DNA from: Paludibacteraceae bacterium
GTDB lineage: Bacteria; Bacteroidota; Bacteroidia; Bacteroidales; Paludibacteraceae
Direction of reading: 5' to 3'
DNA: 64,000 bases
Assembly (NCBI GenBank): GCA_017478225.1
Contig: JAFVDX010000002.1
Coordinates: 145,485-209,484, forward strand
Positions 17,251 to 25,517 of this stretch are shown in pieces. The position numbers and the translations under genes are program-made. The notes below the pieces were generated by a model. That model was not told the origin of the DNA. It saw nothing but the letters and a program-made list of their open reading frames with translations, and made no database searches. The first letter of the stretch is position 1; the number at the start of each line of letters is the position of its first letter.

Positions 17251-17424
17251 CCGAGACAATTTTGCTCAAGGACCACTCACAATTCAAAAAAAACAGTAAC
17301 TTTGCGGCCGAAAGTTGCAAAAACATGCGAACTATAAATGATTACCGCTTCATAAACATCAATCATAAACCGACCTAAGAACAATAAGACATAGAAATGC
17401 CAACGCCACAACTACAATATAATA

Positions 17425-18126
17425 ATGACGGCACACCAAGCGTTCTTCGAAAAAAAGGTGGTTTATACCGACCTGAATTTTTATAAACGAAGCGATGTGC
17501 TTTATCAACTGACTGCCGTTTTTTGCGGTCGTTTCCTGCCACAATACGGCGATCGAACAGTTGATCAGATGGTGCAGGCGGCACGCTCAACAAAGCAGAA
17601 TATTGTAGAAGGTAGCACCGACGGACAAACTTCTGTTGAGGTTGAATTGAAATTGCTCGGTATTGCACGAGGTTCTAATCAGGAATTGCTTGAAGATTAT
17701 ACCGATTACCTCAAGAAACACGGAAAACAGGAGTGGTGGAAAACGATCCCTCGTTTTGAGGCATTACACAAATTCTGCAAAGAACATACGGCGGTGGAAG
17801 ATTATCAGCCTTTTTTCAACCGATGGACAGACGAAGAAATGGCTAATTGTGCTATTTGTCTTTGCCACATGGTGGACAAGGCTATGGAGACCTACATACG
17901 CCGAAAAGACTATGAATTTGTTACAGAAGACGGAATTCGTGAGCGCATGACAGCAGCACGCCTCTGCTATCGCAACAACCAAAAAGAAATAATCGAAAAC
18001 CTCGCGCACGAGAACGAGACACTAAAGAAAGAGATAGTCCGCCTGCAAAGCATTATCCGCTTCCTCGGAGGCAACTGCGGACAGACCGGCATCTCCGGTA
18101 AGCCCGGAAAAACCGACACAACATAA
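17425..18126 (+). CDS. Four-helix bundle protein (S23/IVP-like) with suffix domain
   Basis: 233 residues. The first 120 residues have the four-helix pattern of proteins encoded by intervening sequences of 23S rRNA genes: FYKRSDVLYQLTAVFCGRF, DQMVQAARSTKQNIVEG, KLLGIARGSNQELLEDY. The C-terminal part (RYNNQKEIIENLAHENETLK) forms a coiled coil, then a low-complexity GKPGKT tail. Such proteins often accompany phage-like or retro-element loci, but the molecular role is unknown. It precedes the copy-B structured RNA by 3 bp, the same side on which the KilA-N fragments precede copy A. Confidence 0.8.
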   Translation: MTAHQAFFEKKVVYTDLNFYKRSDVLYQLTAVFCGRFLPQYGDRTVDQMVQAARSTKQNIVEGSTDGQTSVEVELKLLGIARGSNQELLEDYTDYLKKHGKQEWWKTIPRFEALHKFCKEHTAVEDYQPFFNRWTDEEMANCAICLCHMVDKAMETYIRRKDYEFVTEDGIRERMTAARLCYRNNQKEIIENLAHENETLKKEIVRLQSIIRFLGGNCGQTGISGKPGKTDTT

Positions 18127-18129
18127 AAC

Positions 18130-18375
18130 CAGCGCAAAGCGTTGCTCAATAACATATTAAAATAATAAGCATTACTATTATTTCGCGTTTACCGAAAAGC
18201 CCGTCAAAGTTTAAGGAGATAAATAGCAAATAATCAGTAAAGGTTTCTGTGTATAGGATGCCTTAATCCAACTAATATAGATGTTTACGTTCTGTGTGAG
18301 TTTCTTAAGTTGGATGAGGTTTCCGTGACGGGCTGCCTTGGTACGCGATAAGAAACTCGCACTTTTTCTTATCGC
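18130..18375 (+). ncRNA. Candidate structured RNA, family 1, copy B
   Basis: Same order of parts as copy A: hairpin CAGCGC-AAA-GCGTTG, block AGCATTACTATTATTTCG with flanks pairing AAATAATA/TATTATTT, P1 GCCCGTCA (18199-18206) with TGACGGGC (18326-18333), P2 ATCCAACT (18266-18273) with AGTTGGAT (18308-18315), 3' hairpin GCGATAAG (18345-18352) with CTTATCGC (18368-18375). GTGAGTTTCTTA at 18296-18307 pairs with TAAGAAACTCGC at 18349-18360 with one G-U pair. P1 and P2 bases differ from copy A on both sides of the helices, which supports selection on structure. Followed by two further inverted repeats and the truncated DUF262 gene. Confidence 0.65.
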
Positions 18376-18392
18376 ATCTGCCGAAAATTTGT

Positions 18393-18449
18393 CAACAGAG
18401 AAAACTGAAGAAACTGAGAAAATACTCAGAGTTCTCCATATCTCTGTTG
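18393..18449. repeat. 57-bp palindromic insertion downstream of RNA copy B
   Basis: CAACAGAG (18393-18400) and CTCTGTTG (18442-18449) frame an imperfect palindrome. It is absent at the corresponding place after copy A, so it is an insertion. Confidence 0.55.
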
Positions 18450-18464
18450 AAACAAGCAGAAGCC

Positions 18465-18496
18465 GATTGATAGTATGCGTAAAACCACTATCAATC
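18465..18496 (+). repeat. Inverted repeat matching the methyltransferase start hairpin
   Basis: GATTGATAGT (18465-18474) and ACTATCAATC (18487-18496), the same 10-bp stem as at 11683-11715. It is followed by TATATGGCA, which preserves the methyltransferase start context (ATGGCA) before the sequence jumps into DUF262. Confidence 0.65.
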
Positions 18497-19635
18497 TATA
18501 TGGCATTCGCCCGAAATACCAGTGGGAGTTCGTTTATGATGAAAAACAGCGCAATGCCGTAATGGACACTGTTTGGCAGAATTTTCCGCTGAATGTCATG
18601 TATTGGGTCAAAACAGAAGCATCCACAGATTTATCAGATTTAACAGAACAGAAATCTGGTTCATCTGTTCAATCTGTGGACAATATACAATACGAACTTT
18701 TGGATGGTCAGCAACGAACTATCTCCATCTGCTCGTTTATTGCAGGCGAGTACATGATGAACTTTGACGGAAACTTGCTCGGTTTCAATAATATGACCAT
18801 TGAGCAGCAAAATCGCATATTGGATTACAAACTACAAGTCTATATCTGCGAGGGAACGGATGAGGAAAAACTGCGTTGGTTTCAGCGCATCAACATTGCC
18901 GGCGAGAAACTCAAAGAGCAAGAGATTCGCAACGCTATCTATTCCGGTTCTTGGGTGACACAAGCCAAACGCCGTTTCTCCAAGACAGGCTGCGTGGCAT
19001 ACAAGATAGGTTCAGACTTCATGGCTGGTTCGCCTATTCGGCAGGATTATTTTGAGACTGCTCTCCGTTGGATTGCCGACTATTATGGAACGCGGTCGTC
19101 TTCGCCTGCATCAGAAGATAATATGCGGACGGGGACGTCCGCGCTCCCAGTTACCATTGAGCAATATATGGCGCAACAGCAGCATGACACGGATGCTGAC
19201 GAACTATGGCAGTACTACCAAGACGTCATCCATTGGATAGAGAAACTCTTCGGGCATAAGTACAAAAAAGAGATGAAAGGTGTGCAGTGGGGACTGCTCT
19301 ATAACAAGCATAAAGAAACCCCTTTAACCGCTACGGCTATCGGTGAGCAGATGGCTAAACTGATGGCGGACAGCGATTTACAGAAGAAAAGCGGTATTTT
19401 TACCTATATACTTGACGGCGACATTCATCATCTGGGTATCCGTGCCTTTGATGCGAATACACGCCGTGAGGTCTATGAGCGGCAAGGCGATAAATGCGCA
19501 ATCTGCGACAAGCATTTCGAGATAGAGGTTATGGAAGCCGATCATATCACACCGTGGGTGGAAGGCGGACGAACGATTGCTTCCAACTGCCAGATGCTCT
19601 GCCGCGCTTGCAATAGACGGAAAAGCAGCAAATAG
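18475..19635 (+). CDS. DUF262-HNH protein, copy 2, N-terminally truncated
   Basis: 386 residues, paralogue of 12845-13996. It lacks the first 30 or so residues; the frame opens inside the upstream hairpin and joins at IRPKYQWEFVYDEKQRNAVM, where copy 1 has a conserved QREF (here QWEF). DGQQRTISI and the HNH part (CAICDKHFEIEVMEADHITP, CQMLCRACNRRKSSK) are intact. Two palindromic segments add residues in frame: about 50-69 (18622-18680, before ELLDGQQRT) and about 205-225 (19087-19147). The upstream junction suggests a deletion that removed the methyltransferase and the DUF262 N-terminus. Probably inactive or altered, but the long frame is open. A terminator follows. Confidence 0.8.
   Translation: MRKTTINLYGIRPKYQWEFVYDEKQRNAVMDTVWQNFPLNVMYWVKTEASTDLSDLTEQKSGSSVQSVDNIQYELLDGQQRTISICSFIAGEYMMNFDGNLLGFNNMTIEQQNRILDYKLQVYICEGTDEEKLRWFQRINIAGEKLKEQEIRNAIYSGSWVTQAKRRFSKTGCVAYKIGSDFMAGSPIRQDYFETALRWIADYYGTRSSSPASEDNMRTGTSALPVTIEQYMAQQQHDTDADELWQYYQDVIHWIEKLFGHKYKKEMKGVQWGLLYNKHKETPLTATAIGEQMAKLMADSDLQKKSGIFTYILDGDIHHLGIRAFDANTRREVYERQGDKCAICDKHFEIEVMEADHITPWVEGGRTIASNCQMLCRACNRRKSSK
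18622..18680. repeat. 59-bp palindromic insertion in frame in DUF262 copy 2
   Basis: TCCACAGATT (18622-18631) and AATCTGTGGA (18671-18680) are the ends of an imperfect palindrome rich in CAGATT words. Copy 1 of the gene has no counterpart; the insertion adds roughly 20 residues (STDLSDLTEQKSGSSVQSV). Confidence 0.65.
19087..19147. repeat. 61-bp palindromic element inserted in frame in DUF262 copy 2
   Basis: GGAACGCGGTCGTCTTCGCC-TGCA and TGCGGACGGGGACGTCCGCG-CTCC. Same length and same position in the protein as 13451-13511, while the centre differs. Confidence 0.8.
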
Positions 19636-19664
19636 CGCGGAAAATAAAAACTGACAATTAATGC

Positions 19665-19694
19665 AAAAGAGGTGATAGATTTCGCCTCTTTTTT
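19665..19694 (+). terminator. Rho-independent terminator after DUF262 copy 2
   Basis: AAAAGAGG and CCTCTTTT arms around a 12-nt loop with a T run. The remaining 19695-19854 carries one AATCTTAATAAT repeat (19744-19755) and no gene. Confidence 0.75.
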
Positions 19695-19854
19695 GATTAT
19701 ACAGAAAGGAGATATTTGAAAAATGAGGAGTGTAATAAACCTAAATCTTAATAATAGGGAATGCCCATTCGCTGCGTAATAAGAAAAAAGTATACTTTAT
19801 ATTTTCGAATAAAATGTGCATAATACTAAATATACTATATTTATGAATGTATAA

Positions 19855-19887
19855 TTTGTATATATTCGAAAGAAAGTTGTACCTTTG
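19855..19887 (+). promoter_or_regulatory. Promoter of the PP2C/STAS operon
   Basis: TTTG at 19855-19858 and TACCTTTG at 19880-19887, 21 bp apart; ATG 50 bp downstream. Confidence 0.65.
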
Positions 19888-19936
19888 TAGCCGAGTTTGA
19901 CAAAAACTATATGAAGCATAAAAAACGATACCAACT

Positions 19937-22006
19937 ATGAACCTGAAAGAAAAACTCTCAAAACATTCCTTAAAAACGCATGCTGGACTGTGGCTGATGC
20001 TCGTTGCCATACTGGCGATGGAGTCGATAGCCTGTGTACAGTATTTCTATACTCGTGCCACTATCAAAGCAGACGCCGTCTATCGTGCCAAATCGGAGTT
20101 GAGGTTGGCGGAACAAGAGATCAATACCGCCGCAGTGGAATTGGAAGCCGCTGCCAAGATGCTTGCCAAGATGGCGGAGTTCTGCTTGAACGACCCAGAT
20201 GCCATGCCGGGATGCGTGAACATGCTGTTCGAGACATTGGAAAATGTGGAAGGGGCCGGTATTGCTTTCGTGCCGGATTATTTTCCGCAGAAAGGGCACT
20301 GGTACGAAGTCTATGGTACCCGTAACGACCAGACTGAGAAAAGGGTTGCCATCCGTCAGATAGGTGGAGCCGACCATGACTACACGCAGTTGGAGTGGTT
20401 TAACAATGGTCTGACAAAAGACCATGCCTATTGGTCGAACCCATACGCAGACAATGAGGGGGCGCATACTGTTGTCGTCACTTGTTCCTATCCCGTACGC
20501 GACGCCGACAAGCGTGTCGTGGGAGTTGTTTGTATCGACATATCGCTCAGCAAACTGAAGTTTATCTTCGACCACCTGCAAGTCTATCCGGATAGTTATT
20601 ATTCTATCTACACGGCTTCGGGTAAGGATATCGTCACGCCGGATACCATACCCGGACGCAAGTACCTCGTTTTTGATGAGGAAATTGACGCAACAGGTTG
20701 GAAGTTGTCTATCATCATTCCTGAGGATATTCTTTTTGTCGAACTCAAGCGCGTCGGGTTGATAGTAAATATCCTAATGTTGCTCAGTCTCGCTCTGCTG
20801 GTGTTTATCATGTACCGCAGTACAAAAAACGCCATTAAGATGATAGATATCAACAACCAAAAAGAGCGCATGGAAGGCGAGTTGGAGATAGCACAAACCA
20901 TTCAGAGTGCCATGCTACCTAAGGTGTTTCCTCCATTTGCTGACCGTCCGGATCTGAATATATATGGTGTGGTATATCCTGCCAAAGAGGTGGGTGGCGA
21001 CTTATATGACTTTTATGTTCGCCATGATAAACTTTTCTTCTGTGTGGGGGATGTGAGCGGTAAAGGTGTGCCTGCATCACTTGTGATGGCTATGATTCGC
21101 TCGCTTTTCCGTAGCGTATCATCTCATGAAGAAGAGGCAAACCAAATTATGCAACAAATGAACAACCCGCTCACCGAACAAAACGAGCAGGATATGTTTG
21201 TAACCCTCTTTGTTGGTGTGTTGGACATGGAGACAGGTGTACTAAATTATTGTAACGGAGGTCATAATGCACCTGTATTGGTTCATAAACAAGAAACCAC
21301 TAAATTAGATGTACTCCCCAACCTACCTATAGGCATAATGGAAGGATTTGAATATATAGGTCAGAAAGCACAAATTCAACGAGGCGATACTATATTCCTT
21401 TACACAGATGGTCTTACTGAGGCTGAAGACAAGAATCACACTCAATATGGTGAAGAACGCATGTTAAATTTGCTAACTAAAGCCAATGGTATGTCGCCGA
21501 GAGATATAGTGGAAACAATTCAAAAAGATGTAGATACATTTGTCAATGACGCTCCACAAAGCGATGACCTTACGATGCTTGCAATTCGATATCAGATATC
21601 TGCTATTGTGATGCGTAATGATATACAGCAGATACCTACCCTCGCAGAATGGATAGAAGGCTTGCAGGTGCCTACAGAACTGAGTATGCCTATAAACCTT
21701 GCATTGGAAGAGATAGTATGCAATGTGATGCTCTATGCTTACCCTCAACGCAAAGATGGTAAGGTCTTTGTTGAGTATTCAGAAAAAGAAGATAATCAAG
21801 GCAAACAACTTATATTTACCATTTCAGATACAGGTATTGCTTTCGACCCTACACAACAAAAAGAAGTAGATACCTCATTATCTGCTGAAGACAGAGAAAT
21901 AGGTGGTTTAGGAATACACCTTGTGCGTCAACTTATGGATGAAATTCGATATGAACGCGTTGATAATAAAAATATCCTCACCTTGATTAAAAAGATAAAT
22001 TATTAA
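19937..22006 (+). CDS. Membrane sensor with SpoIIE/RsbU-type PP2C phosphatase and anti-sigma-like kinase domain
   Basis: 689 residues. A membrane segment (about residues 15-38), a periplasmic Cache-like sensor (about 40-270, WSNPYADNEGAHTVVVTCSY), a second membrane segment (about 272-293), a coiled linker (MEGELEIAQTIQSAMLPKVF), a PP2C_SpoIIE domain (about 345-540: GGDLYDFY, GDVSGKGVPASLVM, LYTDGLTEAED) and a C-terminal HATPase_c RsbW-like domain (about 570-689: INLALEEIVCNVMLYAYP, GGLGIHLVRQLMD). It probably dephosphorylates the STAS protein encoded 25 bp downstream in response to an outside signal. The kinase-like domain may phosphorylate the same STAS protein, so both activities sit in one chain. 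The second half is AT-richer than the first. Confidence 0.88.
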   Translation: MNLKEKLSKHSLKTHAGLWLMLVAILAMESIACVQYFYTRATIKADAVYRAKSELRLAEQEINTAAVELEAAAKMLAKMAEFCLNDPDAMPGCVNMLFETLENVEGAGIAFVPDYFPQKGHWYEVYGTRNDQTEKRVAIRQIGGADHDYTQLEWFNNGLTKDHAYWSNPYADNEGAHTVVVTCSYPVRDADKRVVGVVCIDISLSKLKFIFDHLQVYPDSYYSIYTASGKDIVTPDTIPGRKYLVFDEEIDATGWKLSIIIPEDILFVELKRVGLIVNILMLLSLALLVFIMYRSTKNAIKMIDINNQKERMEGELEIAQTIQSAMLPKVFPPFADRPDLNIYGVVYPAKEVGGDLYDFYVRHDKLFFCVGDVSGKGVPASLVMAMIRSLFRSVSSHEEEANQIMQQMNNPLTEQNEQDMFVTLFVGVLDMETGVLNYCNGGHNAPVLVHKQETTKLDVLPNLPIGIMEGFEYIGQKAQIQRGDTIFLYTDGLTEAEDKNHTQYGEERMLNLLTKANGMSPRDIVETIQKDVDTFVNDAPQSDDLTMLAIRYQISAIVMRNDIQQIPTLAEWIEGLQVPTELSMPINLALEEIVCNVMLYAYPQRKDGKVFVEYSEKEDNQGKQLIFTISDTGIAFDPTQQKEVDTSLSAEDREIGGLGIHLVRQLMDEIRYERVDNKNILTLIKKINY

Positions 22007-22031
22007 TAATCCAATTAAAACAATAATACTT

Positions 22032-22334
22032 ATGACTACCACCATTCAAGACAATGGCAAACAACTGGTTGCATTTTTCGAAGGTCGTTTAGACACTGCC
22101 GCGGCTATTGCAACAGCAGAGGCAGTTAAACCACTTTTGGAAGCAGAAGGCAAAGATATCATACTTGATTGCTCCAAGTTGGAATATATTTCCTCATCCG
22201 GTTTGCGTATTTTCCTTTCCATTAGAAAAGATGCTTCAGCACATGGTTCAAAAGTAGTTGTGCGCTCGATAAATGCTGACATACGCCAAGTTTTTGCTAT
22301 GACAGGATTTATAAGTCTTTTTGAGATACAATAA
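22032..22334 (+). CDS. STAS-domain anti-sigma factor antagonist
   Basis: 100 residues, a complete STAS domain. The phospho-acceptor helix start is CSKLEYISSSGLRIFLSIRK, with Ser at about residue 55-57 as in SpoIIAA/RsbV. Located 25 bp after the PP2C/HATPase gene. It is the likely substrate of that phosphatase and its partner in a switch; the target in Bacteroidota is not known and need not be a sigma factor. Confidence 0.88.
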   Translation: MTTTIQDNGKQLVAFFEGRLDTAAAIATAEAVKPLLEAEGKDIILDCSKLEYISSSGLRIFLSIRKDASAHGSKVVVRSINADIRQVFAMTGFISLFEIQ

Positions 22335-22390
22335 AATAGATTTGTCATAAAGTTCTATGGCAGATATATGTTTGCATTTTGAAAATATGT

Positions 22391-23353
22391 ATGACTAATT
22401 CAGGCAGGATTACAAATATAGAATGGTTGCGTATTGTTGCGATGCTGGCTGTTGTGTTGATTCATATTGATGCATGCTATACATATACCATTCTACCTGC
22501 TACCCGTTTTGCTGTTCCATTCTTTTTTATGGTGGCAGGATATTTTCTGGGCGAACAAAATAAAAAGAAAAACTGGAAAAAATACATTATTCGTTCATTG
22601 ATATTGTTGCTGAGTGCTACCTTGCTATATGCAGCCGTAGATTTTGTAGGTAGTTGGCATAGCGGAAGAAATATCTGTGACCGCTCATGGGGACAAATTC
22701 TAATGACATGGATAGTATTCAACAAAAATCCGTTTCATTATCATCTTTGGTTCTTAGGTGCTTATTTATATGTGATAATTATAGGCGCATTAATAGATAA
22801 GTTCAATGCATGGAAACAAATATATTGGTTGATAGTCCCTTTACTAATAGCGCGATTCGGCATTCAATTATTAGATTTTCCTCCATACATAACTCGTAAT
22901 TTCTTATTTATAGGTTTACTATGTTTTTTATTAGGGAGTTGGTTTAGAAGTAAACAAAACATATTTTCATCACATCTGTTACAAAAGGGCATAGTGTGGA
23001 TATGTTGCTTTATTTCAATTCTTCCCTTTGTAGAAGATTATTTGCTACAAAATGCATTTGGGATACAATATGGCGATTTATTTACATCATATATTTTTGC
23101 TTTTTGTCTATTGCTTGCTGCAGTTTATTTACCACAAGTACTACAACAATATCTACCACACCAAACGCGTGATTTGGTATTAGGAATTTATATTATTCAC
23201 CCGTTGGTTCAACTGATTTATCTACATGTATTATCTTCCAGAGCACTTATTATTTATAATACATGGTTCGCCCCAATAATTGTGTTTATAACCTCATGGC
23301 TTATATGTCGTGCTGTTTTTCTGCTATATGAAATACTAAAAAAGAAACAATAA
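22391..23353 (+). CDS. Acyltransferase 3 family membrane protein
   Basis: About 320 residues with around ten membrane segments. It begins TNIEWLRIVAMLAVVLIHID, the typical acyltransferase_3 start with the conserved Arg and His, and ends with the family's YIIHPLVQ motif near residue 275. Such enzymes add acyl groups to surface glycans or other envelope molecules. A TTG four codons upstream is possible, but the ATG at 22391 is preferred. It follows the STAS gene at 56 bp and may share its transcript. Confidence 0.8.
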   Translation: MTNSGRITNIEWLRIVAMLAVVLIHIDACYTYTILPATRFAVPFFFMVAGYFLGEQNKKKNWKKYIIRSLILLLSATLLYAAVDFVGSWHSGRNICDRSWGQILMTWIVFNKNPFHYHLWFLGAYLYVIIIGALIDKFNAWKQIYWLIVPLLIARFGIQLLDFPPYITRNFLFIGLLCFLLGSWFRSKQNIFSSHLLQKGIVWICCFISILPFVEDYLLQNAFGIQYGDLFTSYIFAFCLLLAAVYLPQVLQQYLPHQTRDLVLGIYIIHPLVQLIYLHVLSSRALIIYNTWFAPIIVFITSWLICRAVFLLYEILKKKQ

Positions 23354-23397
23354 TCTACTTTTACTATACAACTATAACTACATAACTTTATAATACA

Positions 23398-24535
23398 ATG
23401 AAAAAGATCACTTTTCTATCATTTATCACGATGTCCGTGATTGTACTGTTGCTCAATGGTTGTTCAAAAACCAATGCGAGCACACCAACACTCACCAACG
23501 ACCCCTCTTTGGTATATATGACCGAGGAAATAACTCCTGAGTCACTTGTTAAAATATTTAATGCATTAGGCTTGGAGATTTCAGATACAGCCCGCGTTGC
23601 AATAAAGATTTCAACCGGTGAGAGCAAGCACTCGAACCACTTGCGCCCTGAGTTTATTGCTCCTTTGCAAAAAGCAACCGGCGGCAGACTTGTGGAGTGT
23701 AACACAGCCTATGGCGGCAACCGCTCAACCACAGCCAGCCACAAGAAGGCTATAGCCGAGCGCGGGTACGGTGATGTTGATAATGGATGAAGACGGGTCT
23801 ATCAACCTGCCTGTAACCGATACCAAATGGATAAAATACGATATCGTAGGCAGTCATATTCAAAACTACGATTTTATGATCAATCTCGCTCACTTCAAAG
23901 GACATGCTATGGGTGGTTTTGGCGGTGTATTGAAAAATCAATCCATAGGTTTTGCATCTAAAGAAGGCAAAGCATACATACATTCTGCAGGTAAAAGCAC
24001 CACCAATCCGTGGGGTAACAATAATCAGGATTCGTTTCTTGAGTCGATGGCAGCCGCTGCACAAGCAGTGCATAACTACTTTAAGCAAGACGGTAAAGAT
24101 ATAGTCTATATCAATGTGATGAATAATATGTCGGTTGACTGCGACTGCAATGCCCACCCCGCTACTCCACAACTCAAAGATATGGGTATATTGGCGTCCA
24201 CCGACCCTGTGGCACTTGACAAGGCGTGTCTTGATTTGATTTTTAACCATCAATCCACATCAGGCGACAATGCCGATCCGCTTATCAAGCGTATCGAGAA
24301 ACTGCATGGAACGCACACTGTAGAATATGCAGAGCAACTTGGTCTTGGTAGTCAGATGTATAGAATTATTAATATCGATGAAAACACATCCGACATAGAA
24401 AATATAACCAATCAAGGCGAGAGATACAATGTTTTCAGTACTGATGGTAAAAAAATCTTAACCAACGCAATCTCATTGGAAGGTCTGACTGCCGGAGCAT
24501 ATATCGTTAATGGGAAAAAAGTTGTAATACAATAA
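23398..24535 (+). pseudogene. DUF362 lipoprotein with C-terminal sorting-like tail, frameshifted
   Basis: The first frame (23398-23790) has a lipoprotein signal (SVIVLLLNGCSK) and the DUF362 start (VAIKISTGESKHSNHLRPEF, CNTAYGGNRSTT). It breaks at about 23776-23785 and stops; the second frame continues with IMDEDGSINLPV, FMINLAHFKGHAMGGFGGV, DCDCNAHP and GILASTDPVALDKACLDLI, ordinary DUF362. A loss of two bases (or gain of one) near 23780 explains it. The tail (FSTDGKKIL ... GAYIVNGKKVVIQ) resembles a type IX secretion sorting domain. DUF362 proteins are extracytoplasmic and sometimes carry Fe-S clusters; function uncertain. Could be a sequencing error. Confidence 0.75.
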
Positions 24536-24571
24536 AATGATGTTACTGAACTGATAATTATCTTTTGAATT

Positions 24572-25114
24572 ATGATAGATCAAATTATAGAATATAATCG
24601 TTCATTTGTAGAGCAGAAATGCTACGAGCCATATATAACCGATAAGTATCCAAATAAAAAACTTGCAGTATTGACATGTATGGATACGCGTCTGACAGAA
24701 TTGCTGCCTGCCGCACTCGGACTGAAAAACGGCGATGCTAAAATCATTAAAAACGCAGGTGGAATAATACTTTCGCCTTTCGATTCGGCCATGCGCAGTC
24801 TAATTGTGGCTATTTATGAATTGGGAGTAGAAGAAATCATGGTGGTAGCACATTCCCAATGCGGTGCTTGTAACATGAGTTACAGCCACTTTTATCAAGT
24901 GATGAAAGCAAGAGGTATAAAAGACGATACTTTAGATACAATTCAAGAGTGTGGTATTGACTTAAACCAATGGTTAGACGGGTTTCATGACACCGAATCA
25001 TCTGTCTTAAAAACTGTCAAAACAATACGAATACACCCGCTTATCCCTAAAGATATCATTATTCGCGGCTTTATTATTAACTCTGTCACAGGCGCTTTGC
25101 AAGAAGTAAAATAA
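24572..25114 (+). CDS. Beta-class carbonic anhydrase
   Basis: 180 residues. Zinc ligands are visible: CMDTRL (Cys about 36, Asp-Arg dyad) and HSQCGAC (His and Cys about 93-96). It interconverts CO2 and bicarbonate in the cytoplasm. The length fits the short beta-class enzymes of anaerobes. It lies 36 bp after the DUF362 gene, same strand. The 403-bp gap after it holds the promoter of the efflux operon and no gene I can see. Confidence 0.88.
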   Translation: MIDQIIEYNRSFVEQKCYEPYITDKYPNKKLAVLTCMDTRLTELLPAALGLKNGDAKIIKNAGGIILSPFDSAMRSLIVAIYELGVEEIMVVAHSQCGACNMSYSHFYQVMKARGIKDDTLDTIQECGIDLNQWLDGFHDTESSVLKTVKTIRIHPLIPKDIIIRGFIINSVTGALQEVK

Positions 25115-25250
25115 TCAATTTCAGGTATATATATGCCGTTTTATGAATATCATGATTTCAGAATAAAAAGATTACACAAAGTATACTTAAAGATTTGCAA
25201 TAAAAGTTGTTCTATCATTGTTAAAAAAAACTCTTCACTTGATGTTATCC

Positions 25251-25281
25251 TTTGTGTATTTATAGAAAAAGCGTATCTTTG
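25251..25281 (+). promoter_or_regulatory. Promoter of the RND efflux operon
   Basis: TTTG at 25251-25254 and TATCTTTG at 25274-25281, 19 bp apart. The leader to the ATG at 25518 is about 230 nt, long enough for regulation, but I see no defined structure. Confidence 0.6.
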
Positions 25282-25517
25282 CACAAAATTTCGGAATAAT
25301 CACCCATAAACCTAAACTAATTTTACTTAACAAACTTCTTATATTCAGAGGTTTGAGATGTTTAGTAACATATACATTGATACTTTGTGTGTTTATTTTG
25401 TTAAAGAAGTAATCGGCATAACATAAAGTTCATTTTATGCGTAGGTATCATTTTTCAGATTGTGGTATGCTCCGAAATCAAATATAATGATGAAAAATAC
25501 TTATTTACTTAAACAAT

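Noticed and set aside
17425..18126. 23S rRNA intervening-sequence insertion, since the protein is IVP-like.
   Set aside because: No rRNA sequence flanks the gene; stand-alone four-helix genes are common in Bacteroidota.
23398..23790. Independent short lipoprotein gene.
   Set aside because: Its sequence continues directly into the DUF362 body in the next frame, so it is the front half of one interrupted gene.
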